Under the pieces are notes generated by a model that saw only the letters and a list, made by a program, of their open reading frames with translations, made no database searches and was not told the DNA's origin. 64,000 bases of DNA from Hylemonella sp. (GTDB lineage Bacteria; Pseudomonadota; Gammaproteobacteria; Burkholderiales; Burkholderiaceae_C), in the NCBI RefSeq assembly GCF_027532185.1, contig NZ_JAPZSV010000003.1, positions 186,001 to 250,000 of the forward strand, given 5' to 3'. Shown here in pieces: positions 31,950-40,235 of the stretch; positions within the stretch are counted from its first letter, which is position 1, and each line of letters opens with the position of its first letter. The translations under genes and the position numbers were made by a program.

Positions 31950-32729
31950 ATGAGCGCACAACTGCTGAGCACCAGCCAGGGCCGCACCATGGTGCTGACC
32001 CTCTCCAACCCGGGCCACCGCAACGCCCTGGGCCCCGGGATGTATGCCGCCGGCGTCGAGGCCCTGAGCGTGGCCGAAAGCAACCCGGAGGTGCGCAGCG
32101 TCGTACTCACCGGCGAGGGCGCGATGTTCTGTGCAGGCGGCGACCTGAACCGCCTGCAGGCCAACCGCGAACAACCGCCCGAGGTCCAGGCGCAGAGCAT
32201 CGAACACCTGCACCACTGGATCGAGGCCATCCGCACCTTTCCCAAGCCCGTCATCGCCGCGGTGGAAGGCGCGGCCGCGGGCGCCGGGTTTTCGCTGGCC
32301 CTGGCCTGTGATTTCATCGTCGCCGCCAGCGACGCGGTTTTTGTCATGGCCTACAGTAACGTGGGGCTCTCACCCGACGGCGGCGCGAGCTGGAGCCTGG
32401 CGCGCGCCCTGCCCCGCCCGCTGGTCAACGAGCTGCTCATGGCCGGTGAGCGCATCCACGCCCCGCGCCTGCACGCCCTGGGCCTGGTCAACCGTGTCAG
32501 CGACCCGGGCCGCGCGCTGGACGAGGCCCTGGCCCTGGCCGAGCGGCTCAACACCCAAGCACCGAATGTGCTGGCCAGCATCAAGGAACTCGTCAACGAT
32601 GCGCCGCAGGCCACGCTGACGCAGCAGCTGGCCCAGGAGCGCACGCACTTCGTGCGCAACCTGCATCACCGCAACGCCGGCATCGGCATTGCGGCCTTTC
32701 TGTCCAAGCAGACACCCAATTACGAGTAA
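31950..32729 (+). CDS. enoyl-CoA hydratase/isomerase family protein
   Basis: A 259-residue crotonase-fold protein. LTGEGAMFCAGGDLNRLQ (about residues 53-70) and AVEGAAAGAGFSLALACDFIVA (about 104-125) form the oxyanion-hole and CoA-binding blocks; the acidic residue typical of hydratases in the GLSPDGGASW segment is an Asp. Substrate is not defined; PaaG-like or general enoyl-CoA hydratase/isomerase activity is likely. The start at 31950 gives the normal N-terminus. It is probably co-transcribed with the preceding dehydrogenase. Confidence 0.88.
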   Translation: MSAQLLSTSQGRTMVLTLSNPGHRNALGPGMYAAGVEALSVAESNPEVRSVVLTGEGAMFCAGGDLNRLQANREQPPEVQAQSIEHLHHWIEAIRTFPKPVIAAVEGAAAGAGFSLALACDFIVAASDAVFVMAYSNVGLSPDGGASWSLARALPRPLVNELLMAGERIHAPRLHALGLVNRVSDPGRALDEALALAERLNTQAPNVLASIKELVNDAPQATLTQQLAQERTHFVRNLHHRNAGIGIAAFLSKQTPNYE

Positions 32730-32864
32730 GACGCGGCCCTCTGGCCCGCAGACGCACAGGTGACAACCCTGAGGCGTCGGCGCCGTCCTGCGCGCGACAA
32801 TGGACCACGCCGCACTTGAGGAACGAGTGCGCACTGGCCCTGACAGTCACCCAGCAGACAGCCC

Positions 32865-33584
32865 ATGGACGATCCCATTCTTACCATAGACGAACGCGCA
32901 GCGATCAATGCCGGTCGCTGGTTTTCCACCCTGTCCCCTTCGCTCCGCCACGACATCCTGCGATGCGCCTACGTCAAACGCTACAAGGACGGCGACCTGC
33001 TCGCCGCCCGCGGCGAACCGCCCGAGGAGTGGATCGCCTGTGCCAAGGGCGCCGTGCGCGTGAGCTCGACATCGATCTCAGGCAAGCAGGTCACGCTCAC
33101 CTATGTGGAGCCGGGCGTCTGGTTCGGCGATGTGGCCATCTTCGACGGGGACCGGCGCACGCACGATGCCTATGCCCATGGCGACACCACCACGCTGTGC
33201 GTGGCCAAGGCCGATTTCAAGAAGATCCTCGCCACGCATGTGGAGCTTTACGAGGCCTTGCTGCGTCTGCATGCGCGCCGCATCCGTCAGCTCTACGGCC
33301 TGGTGGAAGACCTCAACACCCTGCCCCTGCGCGCACGCCTGGCCAAACAGCTGCTGCACCTGCTACGCAGCTACGGCGTGTCTTCGCTCAGCGACGGGCG
33401 CGAGATGCGCATCGGCCTGCACCTGGCGCAGGAAGAACTGGCCCAGCTGCTGGGCGCCTCACGCCAGCGCGTGAACCAGGAGCTCAAGGCCATGGAGCGC
33501 GAGGAAGCCATCCGCATCGAGCCCGGCGGCCTGGTGGTGCGCAACCGCGAGGCGCTGATGCGCATCGTCGAATCTGATCACTGA
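32865..33584 (+). CDS. Crp/Fnr family transcriptional regulator
   Basis: A 239-residue regulator with an N-terminal cyclic-nucleotide-binding-like domain (about 20-140) and a C-terminal helix-turn-helix (LAQEELAQLLGASRQRVNQELKAME, about 186-210). There is no N-terminal cysteine cluster, so it is not an Fe-S FNR sensor; the effector is unknown. The second helix has the SRQRVNQ pattern usual in this family. It lies 12 bases before the phosphotransferase gene, so it may control the downstream acyl-CoA genes. Confidence 0.88.
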   Translation: MDDPILTIDERAAINAGRWFSTLSPSLRHDILRCAYVKRYKDGDLLAARGEPPEEWIACAKGAVRVSSTSISGKQVTLTYVEPGVWFGDVAIFDGDRRTHDAYAHGDTTTLCVAKADFKKILATHVELYEALLRLHARRIRQLYGLVEDLNTLPLRARLAKQLLHLLRSYGVSSLSDGREMRIGLHLAQEELAQLLGASRQRVNQELKAMEREEAIRIEPGGLVVRNREALMRIVESDH

Positions 33585-33596
33585 GCAAAGACGAGC

Positions 33597-34703
33597 ATGA
33601 GCGAAACCGAACAGCAATACACAGGCACCCGCCCCGTGTCTGCCGCCCACGCCTTTGACGTGGCAGCCCTGCAGGCCTGGCTGGAGAAGCATCTGGAGGG
33701 CTTTACCGGCCCGCTGAGCGTGGAAGCCTTCAAGGGCGGCCAGTCCAACCCCACCTACAAGCTCAACACCCCGGCGCGCAGCTATGTGATGCGCGCCAAG
33801 CCCGGCCCGGTGGCCAAGCTGCTGCCCTCCGCCCACGCCATCGAACGCGAGTACGCAGTGATGCGCGGCCTGCACGGCACCGACGTGCCCGTGCCGCGCA
33901 TGCACGTGCTATGCGAGGACGAGCGCGTGATCGGCCGCGCCTTCTACATCATGGAATACATGCCCGGGCGCGTGCTCTGGGAGCAGTCCCTGCCCGACTT
34001 CGATCCGGCCGGCCGCCGTGCCATCTATCTGGAGATGAACCGCGTCATCGCCGCGCTGCACACGGTGAAGTTTGCCGAGCGCGGCCTGGCTGATTACGGC
34101 AAGCCCGGCAACTACGTCGAGCGCCAGATCGCCCGCTGGGGCAAGCAGTACCGCGCCTCGGCCGATGGGGCCGGTGAACTCTCGCAGCCCATCCCCGAGA
34201 TGGAGAAACTGCTCGATTGGCTGCCCGCCCACCTGCCCGCCAGCGCGAAGGACGACAGCCTAGTGAGCATCGTGCACGGCGACTACCGCCTGGACAACCT
34301 GATGTTCCACACCAGCGAGCCGCGTGTGATCGCTGTGCTGGACTGGGAGCTCTCCACGCTGGGCCATCCGCTGGCCGACTTCGCCTACCACTGCATGGCC
34401 TGGCACATCCCGCCGGGCGCTTTCCGCGGCATCGGCGGGTTGGACCACGCCGCACTCGGCATCCCGCTGGAAGACGAGTACATCCGTCTCTACTGCGAGC
34501 GCACCGGCCTGACCACGCCCCAGGCGCTCAAGGCCGACTGGAACTTCTACATGGCCTACAACCTGTTCCGCATCGCCGCCATCCTGCAAGGCATCGCCAA
34601 GCGGGTGGAGAACGGCACCGCGTCCAGTGCCCAGGCACAGAAATCCGCCGCTGGCGCGCGCCCCATGGCGGCCATGGCCTGGCAGTTCGCGCAACGCGCC
34701 TGA
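33597..34703 (+). CDS. phosphotransferase family protein (APH/ACAD10-like)
   Basis: A 368-residue aminoglycoside-phosphotransferase-fold protein. [16 protein letters not shown] (about residues 222-237) is the catalytic loop with Asp and Asn, and [18 protein letters not shown] carries the metal-binding Asp. This subgroup is regularly encoded next to acyl-CoA dehydrogenases, and the homologous domain is fused to one in animal ACAD10/11, where 4-hydroxyacyl-CoA phosphorylation has been shown. A matching role here is inference. The acyl-CoA dehydrogenase gene follows 31 bases downstream. Confidence 0.88.
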   Translation: MSETEQQYTGTRPVSAAHAFDVAALQAWLEKHLEGFTGPLSVEAFKGGQSNPTYKLNTPARSYVMRAKPGPVAKLLPSAHAIEREYAVMRGLHGTDVPVPRMHVLCEDERVIGRAFYIMEYMPGRVLWEQSLPDFDPAGRRAIYLEMNRVIAALHTVKFAERGLADYGKPGNYVERQIARWGKQYRASADGAGELSQPIPEMEKLLDWLPAHLPASAKDDSLVSIVHGDYRLDNLMFHTSEPRVIAVLDWELSTLGHPLADFAYHCMAWHIPPGAFRGIGGLDHAALGIPLEDEYIRLYCERTGLTTPQALKADWNFYMAYNLFRIAAILQGIAKRVENGTASSAQAQKSAAGARPMAAMAWQFAQRA

Positions 34704-34734
34704 ACCTCTTTCATTTCGCAACCAGGAGATCCGC

Positions 34735-36009
34735 ATGGACTTCGACTACTCGCCCCGCACCAAGGACTTCCAGGCCCGCCTGCTGAAGTTCATGGATGCG
34801 CACATCTACCCCAACGAACATGCCTTTCACGAAGAGCTGGAAGCCAACACCGCGGCTGGCAAGCGCTGGACGCCCTTGCAGCTGATCGAGAAACTCAAGC
34901 TCCAGGCCCAGAAGGAAGGCCTCTGGAACCTCTTCCTGCCCAGGGACAGCGCCGAGATCGCCGGGGTGCAGGGCGCCGGCCTGACCAACCAGGAATACGC
35001 GCCGCTGGCCGAGATCATGGGCCGTGTGCACTGGGCCCCCGAGGTCTTCAACTGCTCGGCGCCCGACACCGGCAATATGGAAACCATCGCGCGTTACGGC
35101 AATGAGCAGCATCGCAAGGAATGGCTGCAGCCCCTGCTGGCCGGCAAGATCCGCTCGGCCTTCGCCATGACCGAACCCGATGTGGCGTCGAGTGATGCGA
35201 CCAACATCGCCACCCGCATCGAACGCCAGGGCGATGAGTACGTGATCAACGGCCGCAAGTGGTGGACCTCGGGTGCTGGCGACCCGCGCTGTGCCATCTA
35301 CATCCTCATGGGCAAAACCGATCCCGAGGCCCCGCGCCACTCGCAGCAGAGCATGATCCTGGTGCCGGCCAACACGCCGGGCGTCAAGGTGCTGCGTCCC
35401 TTGAGCGTGCTGGGTTACGACGACGCGCCCCACGGCCACATGGAGGTGGAGTTCAAGAACGTGCGTGTGCCGGCCTCCAACATCCTGCTCGGCGAAGGCC
35501 GCGGCTTCGAGATCGCCCAGGGTCGTCTGGGCCCGGGGCGCATCCACCACTGCATGCGCCTGATCGGCCAGGCCGAACGCGCGCTGGAATACATGTGCAA
35601 GCGCGCCTCCGAGCGCGTGGCCTTCGGCAAGCCCGTGGCCGCCCAGACCGTGACACAGGAGCGCATCGCCGAGGCCCGTTGCAAGATCGACATGGCACGC
35701 CTGCTCACGCTCAAGGCAGCCTGGATGATGGACGTGGCGGGCAACAAGGTGGCCAAGGCAGAGATCGCCATGATCAAGGTCGTGGCGCCCAGCATGGCCT
35801 GCCAGGTGATCGACTGGGCCATGCAGGTGCACGGCGGTGGCGGCATGTGCCAGGACTTCCCCCTGGCCTATGCCTATGCCAATGCGCGCACTCTGCGTTT
35901 CGCCGACGGTCCGGACGAAGTGCACCGCAACGCCATCGCCAAGCTGGAGCTGGGCAAGTACAGCCCCAACGCCAAGCCGGTCGAGATGCCCGTCACACGG
36001 GGATGTTGA
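34735..36009 (+). CDS. acyl-CoA dehydrogenase family protein
   Basis: A 424-residue flavoenzyme. It has [17 protein letters not shown] and [16 protein letters not shown] (FAD contacts), [19 protein letters not shown] and a C-terminal [34 protein letters not shown] block typical of the ACAD10/11-like group. The catalytic base region is present. ATG at 34735 has CAGGAGATCCGC upstream. It likely works with the preceding kinase-like protein on hydroxylated or other unusual fatty acids (inference from family context). Confidence 0.92.
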   Translation: MDFDYSPRTKDFQARLLKFMDAHIYPNEHAFHEELEANTAAGKRWTPLQLIEKLKLQAQKEGLWNLFLPRDSAEIAGVQGAGLTNQEYAPLAEIMGRVHWAPEVFNCSAPDTGNMETIARYGNEQHRKEWLQPLLAGKIRSAFAMTEPDVASSDATNIATRIERQGDEYVINGRKWWTSGAGDPRCAIYILMGKTDPEAPRHSQQSMILVPANTPGVKVLRPLSVLGYDDAPHGHMEVEFKNVRVPASNILLGEGRGFEIAQGRLGPGRIHHCMRLIGQAERALEYMCKRASERVAFGKPVAAQTVTQERIAEARCKIDMARLLTLKAAWMMDVAGNKVAKAEIAMIKVVAPSMACQVIDWAMQVHGGGGMCQDFPLAYAYANARTLRFADGPDEVHRNAIAKLELGKYSPNAKPVEMPVTRGC

Positions 36010-36013
36010 GCAC

Positions 36014-36118
36014 CTCCAGGCTACGCGCACTTCGTGTCGCTACGCCACCCCCTTGCAGGGGGCAACGCCAGCGGCCCGGCGAAGCCGGTTCCGCGGCGTT
36101 CTCCGCTCGGGGAAGATT
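36014..36118. repeat. Comamonadaceae-type intergenic repeat (REP-like)
   Basis: The gap after the acyl-CoA dehydrogenase gene contains a GC-rich, hairpin-rich block: CACCCCCTTGCAGGGGGC (stem CCCCC/GGGGG), then CCGGCGAAGCCGG, then GCGGCGTTCTCCGC. I recognise this kind of block as a recurrent intergenic element of Comamonadaceae genomes. No second copy is seen in this window, so repetition itself is not shown here. Confidence 0.55.
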
Positions 36119-36175
36119 GGCGCGCCGCGGCTCCGTTGATCGGCTGCAGGCTTAGCGAGAAAAAAGCACAATTGG

Positions 36176-36201
36176 AAGGGCTGGCAAATGCCGGCCCTTT
36201 T
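36176..36201 (+). terminator. terminator-like hairpin in front of the second GST gene
   Basis: AAGGGCTGGCA (36176-36186) pairs with TGCCGGCCCTT (36189-36199; one G-U pair) and is followed by TTC. It is 15 bases before the GST start. It may end the acyl-CoA dehydrogenase transcript or act as a leader attenuator. Confidence 0.6.
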
Positions 36202-36215
36202 CATTGGAGCCACGA

Positions 36216-36920
36216 ATGATCGACGTCTATTCCTGGGCCACGCCCAATGGCCACAAGGTCCACATCATGCTCGAGGAATGCGGTCTGCAGCTCGGCCGTG
36301 ACTGGCGCGTGCACCCCATCAATATCGGTGCGGGCGACCAGTTCCAGCCCGAGTTCCTCAAGATCAGCCCCAACAACAAGATCCCGGCCCTCGTGGACTC
36401 CGGTGGGCCTGACGGCCAACCGATCTCGCTTTTCGAGTCTGGCGCCATCCTGCTCTACCTCGCGGCCAAGACCGGCAAGTTCCTGCCGAAGTCAGATCGT
36501 GCGAAATACGAGGTGCTGCAATGGCTGATGTTCCAGATGGGCGGCGTCGGCCCCATGCTGGGCCAGGCGCACCACTTCCGTATCTACGCCCCCGAGAAGA
36601 TCACGTACGCCATCAACCGTTATACGAATGAAGCCAAGCGCCTCTACGGCGTGATGGACAGGCAGCTCGCCACACACCGCTACATCGCAGGTGACGAGTA
36701 CACGATTGCCGATATCGCCATCTTCCCCTGGCTGCGCAGCTGGCAGAACCAGGGCATCGACTGGGCCGACTACCCATTCCTCAAGACATGGTTTGATGAA
36801 CTGGCGGCGCGTCCGGCCGTGATGCGCGGCGTGCAGGTTCTGGCCGACCAGCGCAAGCCGCTGGTGGATGACAAGGCACGCGAGATGATGTTTGGCGCCA
36901 CGCAATACCAGCGCCGCTGA
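36216..36920 (+). CDS. glutathione S-transferase (YfcG/YghU-like)
   Basis: A 234-residue GST of the Nu class. The N-terminus MIDVYSWATPNGHKVHIMLEE and NKIPALVD are typical of YfcG/YghU-type disulfide-bond oxidoreductases, which use the Thr/Asn next to the N-terminal strand (here Thr9, Asn11) with two glutathione molecules. The C-terminal domain has YIAGDEYTIADIAIFPWL. The start at 36216 is used; an in-frame start at 36204 would overlap the hairpin. It converges on the HD-GYP gene 15 bases away. Confidence 0.88.
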   Translation: MIDVYSWATPNGHKVHIMLEECGLQLGRDWRVHPINIGAGDQFQPEFLKISPNNKIPALVDSGGPDGQPISLFESGAILLYLAAKTGKFLPKSDRAKYEVLQWLMFQMGGVGPMLGQAHHFRIYAPEKITYAINRYTNEAKRLYGVMDRQLATHRYIAGDEYTIADIAIFPWLRSWQNQGIDWADYPFLKTWFDELAARPAVMRGVQVLADQRKPLVDDKAREMMFGATQYQRR

Positions 36921-36935
36921 ACCGGCGCCGGTGGA

Positions 36936-38174
36936 CTACCAGGGCCGCTCGGACAGGCCGGACCAGAGTTCATCCAGGTCCGGGAACTTCCACTTGGCCG
37001 GGTCTTCGCGGCCAGCGATCTTGTCGCTGCAGGTCGGTGCCGACAGATCGACTGTCTCGGCAGGAATACGCAGATTGGATTTGGTCGAGAAAAAGACCTT
37101 GACCATGGGCATGGTCAACGAACGGCTGGATTGCTCCACCACCACGCCCAGCCGGCCCGAGGCCAGGCGCACCAGGGAGCCGATGGGATAGATGCCCAGG
37201 CTTTTCACGAAAGCCTGGAACACCTGGTGGTCGAAGTGCCCCGCCGCCCATTCGGCCATCTTGCGCAGGGACTCTGCAGGATCCCAGCCGGCCTTGTAGG
37301 GGCGGTTGGAGGTGATGGCATCGTAGACATCACAAACGGCGCCCATCTTGGCAAAGAGGCTGATCTCCTGGTCCTTGAGCCCCTTGGGATAACCGGATCC
37401 ATCGATCTTTTCATGATGATTGAGGCAGACGTCGAGCGCGATCGGATCAACATTACCCATGGCAAGCAGCATCTTGTGCCCCTCGACAGGGTGACTCTTC
37501 ATGATGCCGAACTCGGCATCCGTGAGCTTGCCTGGCTTGTTGAGCACCTCCATGGGCATCCTGGCCTTGCCCAGGTCGTGCAACAGACCCGCCAGACCCG
37601 CAGAACGCGTCTGGGCCTCATCCAGCCCCAGCTGGCGCGCCAACGCAATCATCATGGCGCAGACCGCCACCGAATGCATATAGGTGTAGTCATCGGCGGT
37701 TTTGAGCCGCGCCAGGCTGATCAGGGCGCTGGCATTACGCGACACCGAATCTGAAATCTCGTCGACCAGGCGCTGGGCACCGGCAGCATCCACAGCCTTG
37801 CCCATGCGCGCCTCCTGGAACATGGAGACCACGGCCTTCTTGGACTGCAGGCAGATCTGGGCCGCTCTCTGGTACTCGGCTGCGAGGGCCACCGGCTCGG
37901 TCTGGCGGTGGGAGGCCGCCACGGCCTGCAGCTCCTGCTCGACCTGGGCCTCGGACTGGGCCTCAGACACGGCACTCTCGCCCGCCGCCACATCCAGCCC
38001 CTTGCTGCTGTCGATCCAGACTTCCTTGATGCTGCTGGCCAGGATGCGTTCGAGGTCCTTGGGATCCTTGAGCACAAAACCGCTGCGCCAGAAAGGATGC
38101 TCCATCCAGGAACCGCAGAATTCCTTGATGTGCATTCCCAACTGAAGTTGTTCGACGCGGATACGCTTGAGCAT
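36936..38174 (-). CDS. HD-GYP domain cyclic di-GMP phosphodiesterase
   Basis: A 412-residue protein. An N-terminal DUF3391 domain (about 1-130; it begins LKRIRVEQLQLGMHI) is followed by an HD-GYP domain: His167, the HD pair at 199-200 (LLHDLGKARM) and HHEKIDGSGYPKG at 253-265. All metal and GYP residues are present, so it should degrade c-di-GMP. It has no membrane segment. It lies 82 bases downstream of the mshN gene on the same strand, so it may be the last gene of the pilus cluster, whose ATPase is predicted to bind c-di-GMP. Confidence 0.92.
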   Translation of the reverse strand: MLKRIRVEQLQLGMHIKEFCGSWMEHPFWRSGFVLKDPKDLERILASSIKEVWIDSSKGLDVAAGESAVSEAQSEAQVEQELQAVAASHRQTEPVALAAEYQRAAQICLQSKKAVVSMFQEARMGKAVDAAGAQRLVDEISDSVSRNASALISLARLKTADDYTYMHSVAVCAMMIALARQLGLDEAQTRSAGLAGLLHDLGKARMPMEVLNKPGKLTDAEFGIMKSHPVEGHKMLLAMGNVDPIALDVCLNHHEKIDGSGYPKGLKDQEISLFAKMGAVCDVYDAITSNRPYKAGWDPAESLRKMAEWAAGHFDHQVFQAFVKSLGIYPIGSLVRLASGRLGVVVEQSSRSLTMPMVKVFFSTKSNLRIPAETVDLSAPTCSDKIAGREDPAKWKFPDLDELWSGLSERPW

Positions 38175-38256
38175 GATCGGTGTGAGAGCCCGCGCATCGC
38201 GCTGCAGCCTGAGGCCATTCTACCGGCCGGCCCAGCCCGAAACGGCTCTGTCAGGT

Positions 38257-39339
38257 TCAGCGCATCGGCACGCCCGCCTGCCGCAGATAGGTGAGCACCT
38301 CGGGACTGACCGGCCCGAGCGCGCGGGCCTGCTCGGCCTGTCGCGCCGCGGCTTCGAGCTGCCCTAGGGCCGCCAGGGAGACGGCCGCCCCAAGCATCCA
38401 GCGCGGCTCCTCGGGCCGCAGCTGCAAGGCCGCCAGATAAGCCTGCACCGCCTCCTGGTGCCGACCCAGGCGTTGCGCCGCATTGCCACGTACCGCCCAG
38501 AGATCGGCCTGCCCCGACAAGCTGGGCTCCAGGCGCGTCAGCAAGGCCAGCACCGGCCCCGGGCGTCCGAGCGCCAGCTCCATGCGCACCTGCTCACGCA
38601 CCAGTTGCGCGAGCAGGGTTGCCTCCACAGGCTGCGCACGTTCGGTCACCGCCACGGCGTCCTGCACGAGTTGCAGCGCGGCCTCGCGCGATCCTGCGCT
38701 CCACAAGGACTGGGCCTGGGCCAGTGTTTCCTGGGCCGCGGATTGGCGGCGCTGGGCTGCCGCAGGTGTAGGCACCTCGGCCGCCACCGGCGCGACGCTC
38801 GCAGACGTCGGCGCCGCCGGTTCAGCCTCGCGGAGGGGCCGGCTGCGGTTGCTCGGGCGTTCAGTGGCCGATGGGGTCGGCGCTGTCTCGGCTGCCTCGC
38901 TGCGGCGCCGGGGCTTGCGCGGCGGCGCTGCCGGCTCGGCAGCGGCCTGCGACTCGCTCACAGACGGCGCCGCTGCGGGCGGCGTGGACGGCGGCTCTGC
39001 CACGGGTTCAGAGGGGTGTTGCTGCACTGGACCCGCCGGCTGCGGCGCCGCCTCCGGCACGGGTGCCGACGCAGCGGCAGGTGCAGCCACTGGCACCACC
39101 GCCTGCAAGGGCGGGGGTACGACGGCCTGGGTGGCATGCAGGTACCAGGCCAGCGCACCGGCGCCCAGCAGCAGCACGAACAGCCCCAGTCCCCAGCGGC
39201 GCGCGCGCTGCCCGGCAGGCGTGCCCACGCTGGCCGTGCCGTCCATGGCGGCGGGTATGGCCCCCTGGGGCAGATCCGGCAGGCGGGCCTCGCCCCGGCG
39301 TGCATCGAGATCACGCAACATCTTGTTGATGACGCTCAC
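38257..39339 (-). CDS. mshN: MSHA biogenesis protein MshN-like, TPR protein
   Basis: A 360-residue protein with a short cytoplasmic N-terminus (SVINKMLRDLDARRG), one membrane helix (about 49-66), a long Pro/Ala-rich linker and C-terminal tetratricopeptide-like helices (about 210-355). The N-terminal VINKML..LD motif is the mark of MshN proteins. The start is GTG at 39339, overlapping the mshM stop (GTGA). It is thought to link the inner-membrane platform with the secretin. Confidence 0.82.
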   Translation of the reverse strand: MSVINKMLRDLDARRGEARLPDLPQGAIPAAMDGTASVGTPAGQRARRWGLGLFVLLLGAGALAWYLHATQAVVPPPLQAVVPVAAPAAASAPVPEAAPQPAGPVQQHPSEPVAEPPSTPPAAAPSVSESQAAAEPAAPPRKPRRRSEAAETAPTPSATERPSNRSRPLREAEPAAPTSASVAPVAAEVPTPAAAQRRQSAAQETLAQAQSLWSAGSREAALQLVQDAVAVTERAQPVEATLLAQLVREQVRMELALGRPGPVLALLTRLEPSLSGQADLWAVRGNAAQRLGRHQEAVQAYLAALQLRPEEPRWMLGAAVSLAALGQLEAAARQAEQARALGPVSPEVLTYLRQAGVPMR

Positions 39340-40235
39340 GACATTTCCCCTGTCTTGGTGGTCGGTGCACCCGCACCCCAGCGCAGGCGCTGCCACCAGC
39401 GCTGGCGCGGCATGGTCACACCCGGCGTGTCAGCAGCGGCCAGCTCGACATGGCGCGCCTGCACGCGCCGTACGTTCTCGCCGAAAGCCAGCAGCAGGCA
39501 TTTGTGGGCCAGCACATTGAGCAGGCGCGGCACACCCCGGCTGTAGCGCGCCAGCGCGGCGGCGGCCTCGGGCTCGAAGACCCGGATGTCGGTCAGCCCG
39601 TCCTCGGCCGCCACCGCCAGGCGATGGGCTAGGTAGGGTCCGACGCGTTCGGGCCGCATGCCCCCGAGGTACTCGCTGAAGGTGATGCGCTGCAGCAGCT
39701 GGCGGATCTGCGGCCGCGCCAGGATCTCGTCGAGCTCGGGCTGACCGAAGAGCACGATCTGCAGCAGCTTGTGTTTTTCGGTTTCCAGGTTGGAGAGCAG
39801 GCGCAGGCTCTCCAGCGTGGCCATGCGCGTGGCCTGGGCTTCGTCGATGCAGACGAGTACCGGCCGGCCGGCCTCGGCATGGCGCAGCAAGACCTCCTGC
39901 AGCCGGGTGAGTACCTGGTGCCGCGACAGCGGCGGCTCCAGCGTGACGTTGAGTTCCTGCGCCAGTGCCATCAGCAGATCGTCCGGCCCCATGTCGGGGT
40001 TGGGAATGTAGGCGGTGACGAAATCGTCCTGCAGCGCCCGCAGCAGCTGTCGGCACAGCAGGGTCTTGCCGCAGCCGACCTCGCCCACGATCTTGAGGAA
40101 GCCCTCGCCGCTGCGCAGGGCGATCAGCAGGGTGTTGAGCGCGGCCTGCGCGCCCTCGTGCGGATAGAAGAAGGCGGGGTCGGGCGTGATGGAGAACGGC
40201 AGCTCACGCAGGGAAAAGTGCCGCAGGTACATCAC
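39336..40235 (-). CDS. mshM: MSHA biogenesis ATPase MshM (ExeA-like AAA protein)
   Basis: A 299-residue AAA ATPase of the ExeA/MshM group. It starts MYLRHFSLRELPFSITPDPAFFY and has Walker A GEVGCGKTLLCRQLL (about 51-65) and Walker B VLVCIDEAQAT (about 126-136). ExeA-type ATPases help assemble or place the secretin in the cell wall. It is one base after mshL and overlaps mshN. Confidence 0.9.
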   Translation of the reverse strand: MMYLRHFSLRELPFSITPDPAFFYPHEGAQAALNTLLIALRSGEGFLKIVGEVGCGKTLLCRQLLRALQDDFVTAYIPNPDMGPDDLLMALAQELNVTLEPPLSRHQVLTRLQEVLLRHAEAGRPVLVCIDEAQATRMATLESLRLLSNLETEKHKLLQIVLFGQPELDEILARPQIRQLLQRITFSEYLGGMRPERVGPYLAHRLAVAAEDGLTDIRVFEPEAAAALARYSRGVPRLLNVLAHKCLLLAFGENVRRVQARHVELAAADTPGVTMPRQRWWQRLRWGAGAPTTKTGEMS

